Assembly: GCA_024742275.1 (NCBI GenBank)
Contig: JANSYS010000002.1
Coordinates: 62,001 to 126,000 of the forward strand
DNA: 64,000 nt
Source of the DNA: Alphaproteobacteria bacterium
Lineage (GTDB): Bacteria > Pseudomonadota > Alphaproteobacteria > Thalassobaculales > Thalassobaculaceae
Direction: 5' to 3'
The notes beneath the pieces are model-generated. The model was not told the DNA's origin. It made no database searches and was given only the letters and a program-made list of their open reading frames with translations. The translations under genes were made by a program, and so were the position numbers. Shown here in pieces: positions 1 through 9,297 of this stretch; the stretch's first letter is position 1, and each line of letters opens with the position of its first letter.

Positions 1-148
1 CTACGGCATTCCCGGCATCTTCCTGTCGCTTGCGGGTCTGGGCATCGGCGTGGCGATCACCGTGTTGCGGCGCCGGTCTCCGGCACCGCGGATCGCCGCA
101 GCCCCAGGTCAGCCAGCTGCCGGTCAGAGCGGAGGCGCCCATGGCTGA
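1..148 (+). CDS. C-terminal end of a membrane protein (partial)
   Basis: The open frame enters from the left edge (first full codon at 2) and ends with TGA at 146-148, so only the last 48 residues are visible. They hold one strongly hydrophobic segment (IPGIFLSLAGLGIGVAITVL), followed by an Arg-rich patch and a Gly/Pro/Ala-rich tail. This is the pattern of a last membrane helix with a cytoplasmic end. The stop overlaps the start of the next gene by 8 bases, which suggests translational coupling. The family cannot be named from this fragment. Confidence 0.6.
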   Translation, partial: YGIPGIFLSLAGLGIGVAITVLRRRSPAPRIAAAPGQPAAGQSGGAHG

Positions 149-365
149 CATCTTCCTCGGCAAGCCCTGGCACTGGGGCCTGCTCGTCCTCGCCTTCATC
201 TGTCTCGCAGTGGTCGGCGTGAACTACATGCACACCTATGCCTTCAACACTTTCGCCACGATCTGCCTGGCCGTCGGTCTGCTTGTGGTTTCGGCCGTGG
301 TGCTGACCCACAGGCACGGCGACCGGGTCACGCGGGAGCCGATCGAATTGTCGGAGGATGAATAG
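141..365 (+). CDS. small two-helix membrane protein, unknown function
   Basis: A 74-residue protein starting at ATG 141. GGAGG-like purines (ggagg at 131-135) lie upstream, and an in-frame extension to 30 is less likely because it would run through the preceding gene. Two hydrophobic helices can be seen: residues about 10-28 (GLLVLAFICLAVVGV) and about 35-54 (FATICLAVGLLVVSAVVL). A charged, acidic tail ending in LSEDE follows. It overlaps the preceding membrane-protein gene, so the two may act together. I recognise no family. Confidence 0.6.
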   Translation: MADIFLGKPWHWGLLVLAFICLAVVGVNYMHTYAFNTFATICLAVGLLVVSAVVLTHRHGDRVTREPIELSEDE

Positions 366-435
366 GGTCACGCGGGTCCTGGCCGGTCATGGGGGGACGT
401 GACTCGTCGTTCGCACGCCCTTATACCCTAAGGCT

Positions 436-2313
436 GTGACCACGGACGGTCTGGCCGCGCTCATGCGCTTCGCATTCTTCCTAAGTCTCTCTTGCTGCCT
501 GATCGTGGGCGGACTCCGCCCCGCTTTCGCCGACAAAGCCGCGGTCCAGAGCCCTGCCGGGACCCCTTCCGGTGCGCCTGCGGAGACATCCGCCGGGATC
601 GCCTACGAGGTCTCGATCGAGGGGCTGGAGGGTGCCGGCGATCTGCAGTCGCTGGCGGAGGAGAGTTCCGGTCTGCGCACCCGTATCGACGATCTGCCGG
701 TCTCAACGGCGGCGCTCAAGCGTCGGGCACGGGAGGACGAGGACACATTCGCCACCATCGCCCGCGCGCGCGGGTACTACGATGCGGTCTTCGTACACCG
801 GGTCGACCCCCCCGCCGCGCCCGGCGGTCCGGTCCGGGTGCTGATCTACGGCGATCCCGGACCGGTCTACACGTTCGGTGACGTGTCGATCTTGGCCGCC
901 GATGCGGCTGGCGCTGGCGCCATTGGCCCAAGCGTGACGCAAGAGGCGCTGGGCCTGCCCCGAGGCGGGCCCGCCCGGTCGGACGCTGTCGTCGCGGCGG
1001 AGAGCACCCTCGTTCGGCTGTTTCAGGAGCAGGCATACCCCCTGGCCCGGTTGACGGACCGGACGGCAACGGTGAACCGCGACACCAAGACCATGACCGT
1101 GTCGTTCCGTGTCGCGCCCGGCCCCAAGGCCCGGTTCGGCCCGGTCACCGTGACCGGAAACGAGGCGATCGCGCGCGACTACATCGTCCGGCGCCTGCCT
1201 TGGGTCTACGGAGAGCTTGCCGACGTTCGCGCGATAGAGAAGGGCCGCAAGGCGCTTGTCAGCACCGGTCATTTCGAAAGCGTCGGCATCGAGGTCGCCG
1301 AACAGGTCGGGCCGGACGGCCTGCTGCCGATTTCGGTCTCCGTCCGCGAGAATCCACCGCGCAGCATCGGTGCCGGGGTAAGTCTCTCCACGTCCGAAGG
1401 GCTCGGTAGCCGAGTGCATTGGGAGCATCGAAACCTGTTCGGCGGCGCGGAGCAGCTGCGCTTTGAGGCGGCCTACGGCGAGGTGGAAAGCAGCCTGACC
1501 GGCGCGTTCACCGTGCCGGACGTCCTCGCCACCGACCAGAATTTCACGGTCGAGACCGGCTACACGGAACAGCGGACGGATGGCTTCGACAGCGAAAGCT
1601 ACCGGGCGATCGGGCGGTTCGAGCGGCGACTCTCCGACATCCTCTCGGTCGACTATGGCGTGAGCCTCGAGCGCACCCATATCGAGGATGACGGCAAGGA
1701 GCAGCGATTTACCCTGGTCGGCATACCGCTGGGCGCGACGATCGACACCTCCAACGATCTGCTCAACCCGACATCGGGCGGCCGGACCCGTCTCCGGTTC
1801 ACGCCGTATCTGGACAGTCTGGGATCGACCCAGTCGTTCTATTCGACCCTGCTGCGCCACGCCCATTACCTGTCTCTCGACGGCGACGGCGATCTGGTCC
1901 TGGCGGCACGGGCCGGGATCGGTTCGATCTCCGGCGCCTCCACCGCGAATCTTCCGGCTGACAAGCGCTTCTATGCCGGCGGCTCCGGCTCCGTGCGAGG
2001 GTACGCGCTCCAAAGTGTGGGACCTTTGGACGGCGCCGACGAGCCCACCGGCGGTAGCGCGCTCCTGGACTTCGCCCTGGAACTGCGCTGGCGGGCTTTC
2101 GGCGATTTCGGCGTGGTGCCGTTCGTCGACGCTGGTCAGGTCTACAATCAGGAACTGCCGAGCTTGGACGGCGACCTGCAATGGGCGGCGGGTGTCGGCT
2201 TCCGCTACTTCACGGCCATCGGGCCGATCCGCGCAGACATCGCCTTTCCCTTGAATCCCCGGGACAGCGACGAGGTCTTCCAGGTCTATTTCAGCCTTGG
2301 CCAGGCGTTCTGA
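436..2313 (+). CDS. tamA: Outer-membrane assembly protein TamA (Omp85/BamA superfamily)
   Basis: This is an outer-membrane beta-barrel of the Omp85 family. With TamB it forms the translocation and assembly module that helps insert outer-membrane proteins and, in recent work, moves phospholipids. The 625-residue frame has a signal peptide (MRFAFFLSLSCCLIVGGLRPAFA after an internal ATG at 463), POTRA-like repeats up to about residue 290 (for example ARFGPVTVTGNEAI) and a C-terminal barrel ending in QVYFSLGQAF with a terminal Phe. The barrel carries the family hallmark RGY (GSVRGYALQ). The frame opens with GTG at 436, but ATG 463 gives a more typical signal peptide and may be the true start. The gene lies 3 bases upstream of tamB. 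Confidence 0.9.
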   Translation: MTTDGLAALMRFAFFLSLSCCLIVGGLRPAFADKAAVQSPAGTPSGAPAETSAGIAYEVSIEGLEGAGDLQSLAEESSGLRTRIDDLPVSTAALKRRAREDEDTFATIARARGYYDAVFVHRVDPPAAPGGPVRVLIYGDPGPVYTFGDVSILAADAAGAGAIGPSVTQEALGLPRGGPARSDAVVAAESTLVRLFQEQAYPLARLTDRTATVNRDTKTMTVSFRVAPGPKARFGPVTVTGNEAIARDYIVRRLPWVYGELADVRAIEKGRKALVSTGHFESVGIEVAEQVGPDGLLPISVSVRENPPRSIGAGVSLSTSEGLGSRVHWEHRNLFGGAEQLRFEAAYGEVESSLTGAFTVPDVLATDQNFTVETGYTEQRTDGFDSESYRAIGRFERRLSDILSVDYGVSLERTHIEDDGKEQRFTLVGIPLGATIDTSNDLLNPTSGGRTRLRFTPYLDSLGSTQSFYSTLLRHAHYLSLDGDGDLVLAARAGIGSISGASTANLPADKRFYAGGSGSVRGYALQSVGPLDGADEPTGGSALLDFALELRWRAFGDFGVVPFVDAGQVYNQELPSLDGDLQWAAGVGFRYFTAIGPIRADIAFPLNPRDSDEVFQVYFSLGQAF

Positions 2314-2316
2314 GCG

Positions 2317-5300
2317 ATGGTGCGGCGCGCGCTCCAAATCGGTGTCGGCCTGTTCGCGGTGCTCGCGGTTTCGGTACTCGGCGTGTTCGCGGCCGCCAAC
2401 TCCGATTGGGGGCGTGCCAGGATCATCGCACTGATCGAGGAGGCGACTGCGTCCGGTCCGGTCTCCGTGCGGATCGGCGCGATCGACGGCGCGCTGCCCG
2501 GACGGGTCGAGTTGCGGGACGTGGTCGCTGCCGACGGCGCGGGCGCTTTCGCCGAGGCGCGGCTGGTCGTTCTGGATTGGCGCGTGCGCGATCTGCTGGC
2601 GGGCCGGGTATCCGTCGACACCCTCTCGTTTTCGGACGCCCGCCTCGACCGTCTGCCGGTCCTGCCGGAGACGCCGGAACAGCCGAAACCGTTGGACCCC
2701 GAGCCGCTGTCGCTGAAGTTCGAGAGCCCCGGCATCGAGATCGCCGTGGACCGTCTGACGGTCGACGGTCTTACAGTGGGCAAGGCCGTCGCCGGCGAAG
2801 CGGTGACGGTTTCCGCCGACCTGTCGGCCGGCCTGAACGCCGGTGAAGCGCGGGTTCGAGGATGGATCGAAGCGGTGCGGCCGTCGATGGCGCCGGCTCG
2901 GGCCGAGATAGACCTGGCCCTTGCACCGGGGAGCGGCGAGTTGCGCGCCGAACTCAGCCTGCACGAACCGGAGAACGGACTGGTAGCCGGTATGCTGGCG
3001 GTCGACGGCAGGCCGGCGCTTGACCTGTCGCTGACCGGTGACGGCGGGCTCGACGGCTGGCGAGGGGCGCTGAAGGGTGGCTTCGGTCCGGACGCGCGGG
3101 TCGATCTCGATCTAAACCTGGCCACAGGTCCAGACGGATCCCGGCTCGCGGTGGACGGATCGATCGCCGCCGCACGGCTGGCTCCGCCGGAATTGCGACC
3201 GTTGCTCGCGATCCCGGCGACGGTCGACCTCGCCGTGCTTGCCCGCCCCGACGGGAGTATCGGGCTTGAGTCCCTGAAGGTTTCCTTGCCGCAGGCGGTT
3301 CTCACAGCCACCGGCGAGGTCGATGCCGACGGCGTCCCGGTTTCCGCCGCCGCCGATCTGGCCGTGCCGGATCTCGCCGCCCTCTCCGATCTGGTCGGAG
3401 CGGCTGTCGACGGACCGGTTCTGGCCGGAGATGTGGCCGTCGCGGCCCGTCTGGATGACTCGGGTCGACGGCTGGCGGTGCGGGTGGACGGCGCGCCGGC
3501 GGCATCGGGTATCGTGCTGGACGATCTGACGCTGACCGTGACGGCCGAGGCGGACGAGGCGCTGGCCCGTATGCCGGAACGGGTGAGGGTCGCACTGGAC
3601 GGCGGCGTGGTGACACCGGCGGTCGAGGGGCTGGATACGGTCGGATTGCTGGGACCGCGTCTCGACCTGTCTGCCGCCGGTTCGGTGGCGACGAGAACCG
3701 GTGCGGCGACGGTCGACCGGTTCGTGCTCGGCAGCGCCGGTGTCCGAGCCGAGGGCCGTGTCGGCATTGTCGGCGGCAACCGTCTGACGCCGGCGCTGAC
3801 GGTGACGGCGGGCGATCTCGGACGGTTCAGCGCCCTGGTCGGGCGCGACATGGCGGGGGAGCTTGAGCTTTCGGTCGACGGCAGCGTTGACCTCGACCCG
3901 CTGGACGTCTCCGCCGCTCTGGCTTTGACCGGCACGCGGCTTGGCGTCGGCGATCCGGGTTTGGACAGTCTCGTGGGGCCTTCGCCGACGCTGACCGCCG
4001 GCGTCGCGCTCGGTCCCGACGACCTGCTTCACATAATCGACCTTTCGCTGGACGCGGAAACAGTTCATGCGGGAGGTGCTGCGACCGTCGATCTCGGCAC
4101 CGGCGCGATCGACGGGCGGGTCGACCTCGCGGCGCCAAACCTCTCGGCGTTGAGCGCGGTCGCCGGGGCGGATCTGGCGGGCGACGCAGCCGTGGCGATC
4201 GCCCTCGGCGGGACACTGGAGGCGCCGGCGGCGTCTGCGTCCTGGCGGCTCGTCCGACTCGCCGTCGCGGGCACGCAGATCGGGGAGACCACCGGCTCGG
4301 TCACGGCGAGCGGGCTGCCGGACGCGCCGGCCGGTGACATGCGCGCAACGGCCAGTCTGCGCGGCGAGTCGGTCGAGCTTGCTGTCCGCTACGCCCTGGC
4401 GGGCCGCGTTTTGACCCTGCGGGATCTGTCCCTCGGCGGGCTTGGCGCCCAGGTATCCGGAAATGTCGCGGTCGATCTGGAGACGATGCTGGCGCGGGGC
4501 GATCTTTCCGCGTCCGCCGCCGACCTCGGCCTGATCGGCTCCTCGTTGGACCTGCCGCTTGCTGCCGGTACCGTCCAGGGCGCGGTCGCGCTGGCCGACA
4601 CGGAAGGACAGGGCGTGTCGCTGACCCTCGACCTGACCGGCCTTGCCTTGGAGGACGGCACCGATATCGGGCGGGCCTATTTCGACGCCTCCCTGTCCGA
4701 TGTCACCGGGGTTGCCGGCGGACGACTGAATGCCTGGGTCACCGACGCCGCGTCCGGCGGCTTGGCGTTGAAGGCGGCGACGCTCCGCGCCGAAGTTCGA
4801 GACGGTTTGGCGGACCTGAGCCTGAACGCAGAGGGCGATATCGGCGTGCCGGCCGTCCTGGCCCTGACGGCCCAGGCTCCGATCGATCCGGCCGACGGGC
4901 CGATCAACATCGGCCGTTTGGCGGCCGATCTTGGCGATGTGGCGATCCGGCAGCGGGGACCGATCCAGGTGGCGCTGCTGCCGACGCCGCGGATAGACGG
5001 AATCGATCTGGCTATCGACGACGGCAGGCTGAGCGGTCATGCCGGATTCGATATGACGGATCTGGATATCGCCATCGCCATTCGCGATCTACCGGCGGCG
5101 CTGGCGCGGTTGGCTGACCCGACCTTGGAGCTGGACGGTCGGATCGTCGGCGATATCGCCGTCAGCGGTCCCATCGAAAACCCGACGGCCGATGTCACAC
5201 TCTCCACGGCCGGTCTTCGCACGCTGGCGCCGGATCTGGCCGATATGCCGCCGCTGGTGGCCGATCTCTCGCTGGCGCTGGCTCAGCGTAGGGCCACAGC

Positions 5301-6735
5301 CCGGTTGAAAGCCTCGGTTGGCGATGGGGCGACCGCCAGCCTCGCCGCTGCGATCCAGGGCACCGACGGACAACCCGGGGCGCCGCCTGTCTTCGATGCC
5401 GCGGCACCGCTCGAAGCAACGCTGGATGCGGATCTGGACCTGGCCAGGGTGTCCGCGTTCCTTCCCCTGGACCTCGTCGCCTTGGGCGGCAGCGCCTGGG
5501 CGCGGATAACGGCCGACGGGACCGCCGGCGCCCCGGCGCTGGCCGGTGCGGTGACGGTGGACGCAGGAGAGGTCGACGTCCCGTCCGCCGGTCTCTATCT
5601 GCGGGATCTGACCGTGCGGGCCGAGGGTGACGGCGGAAGGCTTGTCATCCGACGCTTCGATGCCCGTGCGGCCGGTGGCGGAACCCTCTCCGTTTCAGGG
5701 GCGTTGTCGGTGGAGCCGGATGCCGGTTTCCCGGCCGACGTGACGCTCGTCGCCAACGGCTTCCAGGCGGTGGACATGGATTTCGCCACCGTTTCGGTCG
5801 GCATGGATCTCGGGATGAGAGGATCGCTGCCAGAGTATCTGCTGGCCGGCAAAATCACGGTGCTCCCGACCGAGATCCGCATTCCCGATACGCTGCCGCC
5901 CAGTGTCAGTGAGATCGAGGTGATCGAGATCAGCGGCGGGAAGGTGATCGAGACGCCGGAGCAGCAGGCACGGCGGGAAGCCGAGTTGCGCCGGGGACAG
6001 GAGGCCGGAGCCCCCTTGCGGCTGGATGTCGAGATCGACGTTCCTGGACAGGTCTTCGTGCGGGGGCGCGGACTCGACAGCGAATGGATAGGCAGTCTCG
6101 CGGTGACCGGCAGGGTGGATGCGCCGAGCGTGGACGGTGAGATATCTGTGCGCCGCGGCACGCTCAATGCGGTTGGAAACACCTTCGACTTCGCACGCGG
6201 ACGGGTGGTCTTCGACGGCGGTCCGCCCGAGAATCCCGCGCTGGACATGCGTCTGGACGCGACACTGCCGGACATCACCGCGGCCATCGTGGTCGGCGGC
6301 CGGGCCGACGACCCCCAGATCAGCCTGGAGAGCACTCCTGCCCTGCCGGAAGACGAGATCCTGTCCCGCATTCTGTTCGGCTCCAGTCAGGCCGAGCTCA
6401 CGCCTCTGCAGGCCCTTCAGCTTGCGCGTTCGGCGGCCATCCTGTCCGGCAGTCTTGGCTCCGGCACGGACCTCGCGTCGCAGGTCCGTGACACGCTGGG
6501 TCTTGATACTCTGAATGTGGATACCCGGTCCAACGACGACGGGTCGGTCGGTGCGTCGCTGTCGGTCGGCAAGTACATCGCGCCGGGCGTGTTCCTGAAG
6601 CTGCAGCAAGGCTTGTCCGGCGATTCCAGCCGGGCCGTCGTGGAGGTCGAGGTGAGTGACACGATTTCGGTCGAGACGGATGTCGGAGCGGATTCCCAAA
6701 GCCGGGTTGGCGTGACCTACGAGCTCGACTATTGA
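2317..6735 (+). CDS. tamB: Translocation/assembly module inner-membrane protein TamB
   Basis: A 1472-residue AsmA/TamB-like protein. It has one N-terminal membrane anchor (ALQIGVGLFAVLAVSVLGVF) and then a very long stretch of repeated beta-rich, Asp/Gly/Ala/Leu segments. These are predicted to form the periplasm-spanning groove. The C-terminal DUF490 domain is clear: RRGTLNAVGNTFDFARGRV, then the segment PEDEILSRILFGSSQAELTP and the end VGVTYELDY. The gene follows tamA after 3 bases, so the pair is one operon, as in many Proteobacteria. The length is normal for the family. Confidence 0.9.
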   Translation: MVRRALQIGVGLFAVLAVSVLGVFAAANSDWGRARIIALIEEATASGPVSVRIGAIDGALPGRVELRDVVAADGAGAFAEARLVVLDWRVRDLLAGRVSVDTLSFSDARLDRLPVLPETPEQPKPLDPEPLSLKFESPGIEIAVDRLTVDGLTVGKAVAGEAVTVSADLSAGLNAGEARVRGWIEAVRPSMAPARAEIDLALAPGSGELRAELSLHEPENGLVAGMLAVDGRPALDLSLTGDGGLDGWRGALKGGFGPDARVDLDLNLATGPDGSRLAVDGSIAAARLAPPELRPLLAIPATVDLAVLARPDGSIGLESLKVSLPQAVLTATGEVDADGVPVSAAADLAVPDLAALSDLVGAAVDGPVLAGDVAVAARLDDSGRRLAVRVDGAPAASGIVLDDLTLTVTAEADEALARMPERVRVALDGGVVTPAVEGLDTVGLLGPRLDLSAAGSVATRTGAATVDRFVLGSAGVRAEGRVGIVGGNRLTPALTVTAGDLGRFSALVGRDMAGELELSVDGSVDLDPLDVSAALALTGTRLGVGDPGLDSLVGPSPTLTAGVALGPDDLLHIIDLSLDAETVHAGGAATVDLGTGAIDGRVDLAAPNLSALSAVAGADLAGDAAVAIALGGTLEAPAASASWRLVRLAVAGTQIGETTGSVTASGLPDAPAGDMRATASLRGESVELAVRYALAGRVLTLRDLSLGGLGAQVSGNVAVDLETMLARGDLSASAADLGLIGSSLDLPLAAGTVQGAVALADTEGQGVSLTLDLTGLALEDGTDIGRAYFDASLSDVTGVAGGRLNAWVTDAASGGLALKAATLRAEVRDGLADLSLNAEGDIGVPAVLALTAQAPIDPADGPINIGRLAADLGDVAIRQRGPIQVALLPTPRIDGIDLAIDDGRLSGHAGFDMTDLDIAIAIRDLPAALARLADPTLELDGRIVGDIAVSGPIENPTADVTLSTAGLRTLAPDLADMPPLVADLSLALAQRRATARLKASVGDGATASLAAAIQGTDGQPGAPPVFDAAAPLEATLDADLDLARVSAFLPLDLVALGGSAWARITADGTAGAPALAGAVTVDAGEVDVPSAGLYLRDLTVRAEGDGGRLVIRRFDARAAGGGTLSVSGALSVEPDAGFPADVTLVANGFQAVDMDFATVSVGMDLGMRGSLPEYLLAGKITVLPTEIRIPDTLPPSVSEIEVIEISGGKVIETPEQQARREAELRRGQEAGAPLRLDVEIDVPGQVFVRGRGLDSEWIGSLAVTGRVDAPSVDGEISVRRGTLNAVGNTFDFARGRVVFDGGPPENPALDMRLDATLPDITAAIVVGGRADDPQISLESTPALPEDEILSRILFGSSQAELTPLQALQLARSAAILSGSLGSGTDLASQVRDTLGLDTLNVDTRSNDDGSVGASLSVGKYIAPGVFLKLQQGLSGDSSRAVVEVEVSDTISVETDVGADSQSRVGVTYELDY

Positions 6736-6781
6736 GTCGCTTCGCCTTCCGATTTCGCCGCCGCCGTTCCGGGGACCCAGC

Positions 6782-7261
6782 ATGACAGAGACCGATTTCG
6801 ATCCGAGCAAGCCGGAGAGCTTCGCCTACTGGACGCAGGAGCGGTTGCGTGCCGGGGATCTCGATATCGTCGGGCACGTCAATAACAACGCCATCGGCGT
6901 GTTTCTGGAAAACGGCCGGGTGCGCATGTTCATGGCGGCCGGGGAGAATCTCTACAGCGCGGCGGCGGAGGGCGGCTCGCCCGAGACGACCTGGGTGGTT
7001 CGGCGCCTGGAGATCGACTTCGTGCGCGAGATCCGGTTTCCCGGAATCGCCTGGACCGGGACCCGCGTCACAAGGTTCGGGAACACGTCCTGCCGGGTGG
7101 AACAAGGGATCTTCGTCGACGGTACCTGCCGGGTGACCGCGGTGGCGACGGCGGTGTGTTTCGATCCCCGAGGCCGGAAATCGGTGCCGATCTCAGAGTC
7201 CCTGCGCGCGAGCCTTCTCGCCGCCTGCGAGTTGGATGGGGACGGGCCGGCCGGACTATAG
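6782..7261 (+). CDS. Acyl-CoA thioesterase, 4HBT/hotdog fold
   Basis: A 159-residue single-domain hotdog protein of the 4-hydroxybenzoyl-CoA thioesterase/YbgC-FadM type. The diagnostic N-terminal motif is visible as DLDIVGHVNNNAI (residues about 26-38), holding the conserved Asp and the HVNN turn that binds and hydrolyses the thioester. It probably cleaves short acyl-CoA or acyl-ACP in the cytosol; the substrate cannot be told. It lies 46 bases after tamB on the same strand and may be cotranscribed. Confidence 0.8.
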   Translation: MTETDFDPSKPESFAYWTQERLRAGDLDIVGHVNNNAIGVFLENGRVRMFMAAGENLYSAAAEGGSPETTWVVRRLEIDFVREIRFPGIAWTGTRVTRFGNTSCRVEQGIFVDGTCRVTAVATAVCFDPRGRKSVPISESLRASLLAACELDGDGPAGL

Positions 7262-7304
7262 TCGGCCGGCCAGTAGCAGGTCCGGCCGCCACACGGGCAC
7301 GCTT

Positions 7305-7550
7305 TCAGTGCTTCAGGGGCACCATTGAGACGGTCGCACTCGGGTGGGTGTGCATGTAGCGATGCACGGCGACCTCGTCGTCCATGATCCGGGTCTCCGT
7401 CCCGTCGCTCACCCGGAACAGGAAACCGGGACGCAGCCCGGGTAGGTCCGCATGCGCCTGGGCCCGTGAGGCGCCGACATGGGCGCCGCGGAACAGGGCG
7501 AGTTCGCCTTCGTATGCGACACCGTCATGCAGAAAAAGCTGCCGTGCCAT
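7305..7550 (-). CDS. small hypothetical protein divergent from XRE regulator
   Basis: An 81-residue protein of no recognised family. The start ATG at 7550 has a good ribosome-binding site (ggagag, 5 bases upstream on the minus strand), which supports a real gene. No membrane helix is seen. The sequence is His-rich near its end (VHRYMHTHPSATVS) and contains a hydrophobic core around PGFLFRVSDG. It is transcribed away from the XRE gene, and the twin operator at 7580-7630 sits just upstream of its start. It is therefore the most likely target of that regulator. Confidence 0.55.
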   Translation of the reverse strand: MARQLFLHDGVAYEGELALFRGAHVGASRAQAHADLPGLRPGFLFRVSDGTETRIMDDEVAVHRYMHTHPSATVSMVPLKH

Positions 7551-7579
7551 GATCGCTCTCCATCGTCTTGAGCTTCAAT

Positions 7580-7630
7580 ATGCGCACGACGTGCGTTTTT
7601 CGCAAGTACAGAAACGCACGTCGTGCGCAT
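7580..7630. promoter_or_regulatory. twin operator: perfect 19-bp inverted repeat
   Basis: The left arm ATGCGCACGACGTGCGTTT (7580-7598) is repeated as an exact reverse complement at 7612-7630, with 13 bases between. Each arm itself holds a 13-base palindrome, CGCACG-N-CGTGCG (7583-7595 and 7615-7627). The two palindrome centres are 32 bases apart, close to three helical turns. The element lies in the divergent region between the small gene at 7550 and the XRE-type regulator at 7693. It is best read as two dimer sites bound cooperatively; an RNA hairpin is the alternative. Confidence 0.8.
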
Positions 7631-7692
7631 TTTATATTGGCTGGTGTCTTAACTAGCGGTTAAATGCGGCGCAAACGATTGCGAGGAAGCGC

Positions 7693-8016
7693 GTGGCCAA
7701 GGCGTCGACCGATCCGACCGTCATGAAACCGGTGGATTTCAAGCGGTGGCGGAAGTCCCTGAAACTGTCGCAGAAGGAAGCGGCCGAGGTGCTGGGCCTG
7801 AAGCGTCGGGTCGTCCAGTACTATGAGAAGGGCGAGCGCGATGGCGAGAAGGTGCAGATCCCGAAATACATCCGGCTCGCCTGTTCGGCCGTCGCCGCCG
7901 GTGTATCCGACTATGACGGCCCCGCCCGCGACAGGGAGCAGCCTGGCGGCGTTCCGTCCGCCAGCGCTCAGTCCGCCAGGGTCCAGTCCACGAAGGCTCA
8001 GTCCACCAGCGACTGA
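7693..8016 (+). CDS. XRE-type helix-turn-helix regulator
   Basis: A 107-residue DNA-binding protein. Residues about 13-50 match the XRE/Cro helix-turn-helix, with FKRWRKSLKLSQKEAAEVLG followed by the recognition helix LKRRVVQYYEKGE. The tail (about 75-107) is low-complexity with repeated AQS/VQS units and probably disordered. The start is GTG at 7693 behind gaggaag. It is likely to bind the twin operator just upstream and so control itself and the divergent gene. Its 3' end overlaps the end of the opposing hydrolase gene by 19 bases. Confidence 0.8.
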   Translation: MAKASTDPTVMKPVDFKRWRKSLKLSQKEAAEVLGLKRRVVQYYEKGERDGEKVQIPKYIRLACSAVAAGVSDYDGPARDREQPGGVPSASAQSARVQSTKAQSTSD

Positions 8017-9251
8017 TAGGCGAGCACGCGCAGTTCGCGGCGCAACGGCCAGGCCGAGGATGGCGTCAGCTGAGTGAAGAACACGGCGGATATCTCCTCC
8101 GCCCGGTCGATCCAGAAGCCGGTGCTGGCCACCCCACCCCAGGCGAACTCGCCGGGGCTTCCGGGGATCTGGGCGGCGGCGGTGTCCAGCAGGACCGAGC
8201 CTCCGAGCCCGAAACCGATACCGACCATCGGCATTTCCGAGAAGCTGGACTGGCCCATGGAGGCGATATCGCCCGGGAGATGGTTCGACATCATCAGATC
8301 GACGGTCTTGCGGCCCAGAATCCGGTCCGCGCCGAAGGTCCCGCCGCGCCGCATCATCTCCATGAAACGGAGGTAGTCCGGCAGCGTTCCGGTCAATCCG
8401 CCGCCGCCCGACTCCATGGCCTGATGGCCGAGGAACTTCGATGTGGCGGCTTCTTCGCCCCGCTTCATGCCCTGACCCGATTTCTCGTAGCAGGGAACGA
8501 ACCGGGCGACTTTCTCCTCCGGGACGCCGAAGGATGTGTCGGCCATGTCCAGCGGTTCGAAGATCCGCTCCTGAAGCACCGCGCCGAGAGGCTTGCCCGC
8601 CACCACCTCGACCAGCCGCCCCAGGACGTCGGTGGCGATCGAGTACGTCCATTGGCTGCCCGGCTCGAACAGGAGAGGTACGGCGGCGGCGCGTCTGGTC
8701 ACCTCTGCGACGGTTTCCGAACCTGGGAAGAAATTGACGTTGTTCCGGCGGTAGATCGCGCCGATCGGGCCCGGATCGAAGAAGCCGTAGGTCAGTCCCG
8801 CCGTGTGGGTCATGAGCTGACGGATGGTGATCTGTCCTTCGGCGGGACGGGTTATCATGCCGTCGCCTTCGCCGGAGATGTAGACCCGGGGCTCGGAAAA
8901 TTCCGGCAGGAACCGGGAGATCGGATCCTCGAGCTGGAACCGCGCCTCCTCGTAATAGGTCATGGCTGCTGCCGTGACGATCGGTTTGGTCATGGAATAG
9001 ATGCGGGCGAGATGGTCCACGGCCGGCGCCTGCCCGGAGACGGGATCCGTATGGCCGCGGGCGTCCAGATAGGCGATCTCGCCCCCGCGCAGGATGGCGG
9101 TCATCGCATAGGGCAGCTTGCCGGCATCGACATAGGCCTGCATCCAGTCGCCGATCCGCGCCAGTCGAGCGGCGTCGAAGCCCAACGCGCGGGGATTGTC
9201 GGCCTGATTGGCGAAGGCCGCGAGGCTCCGGTGCTCGGCGAATGCGGTCAT
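7998..9251 (-). CDS. Serine hydrolase, class C beta-lactamase fold
   Basis: A 417-residue member of the beta-lactamase/penicillin-binding-protein-like esterase family. The catalytic S-x-x-K is SMTK at residues 86-89 (LARIYSMTKP). The Tyr element is seen in QWTYSIATDVLG, and a Gly-rich C-terminal motif (SGGGGLTGTLPDY) follows. No signal peptide is seen, so it is probably a cytoplasmic esterase or lactone hydrolase rather than an antibiotic-resistance enzyme. The start ATG at 9251 has ggagg upstream. It converges on, and overlaps, the XRE gene. Confidence 0.85.
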   Translation of the reverse strand: MTAFAEHRSLAAFANQADNPRALGFDAARLARIGDWMQAYVDAGKLPYAMTAILRGGEIAYLDARGHTDPVSGQAPAVDHLARIYSMTKPIVTAAAMTYYEEARFQLEDPISRFLPEFSEPRVYISGEGDGMITRPAEGQITIRQLMTHTAGLTYGFFDPGPIGAIYRRNNVNFFPGSETVAEVTRRAAAVPLLFEPGSQWTYSIATDVLGRLVEVVAGKPLGAVLQERIFEPLDMADTSFGVPEEKVARFVPCYEKSGQGMKRGEEAATSKFLGHQAMESGGGGLTGTLPDYLRFMEMMRRGGTFGADRILGRKTVDLMMSNHLPGDIASMGQSSFSEMPMVGIGFGLGGSVLLDTAAAQIPGSPGEFAWGGVASTGFWIDRAEEISAVFFTQLTPSSAWPLRRELRVLAYQSLVD

Positions 9252-9297
9252 GTCGGTTCCTCCAAAGCTTCCGGAGGTCGAGACTAGGCAGTGATCC

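Noticed and set aside
703..2964. Long minus-strand frame (753 residues) opposite tamA/tamB
   Set aside because: The product is Arg/His/Gln-rich without domain features, and the plus strand has clear family motifs. It is a mirror frame caused by high GC.
7384..7656. Plus-strand 90-residue frame across the small gene and operator
   Set aside because: It has no ribosome site and would read through the twin operator; the minus-strand gene has a proper start.
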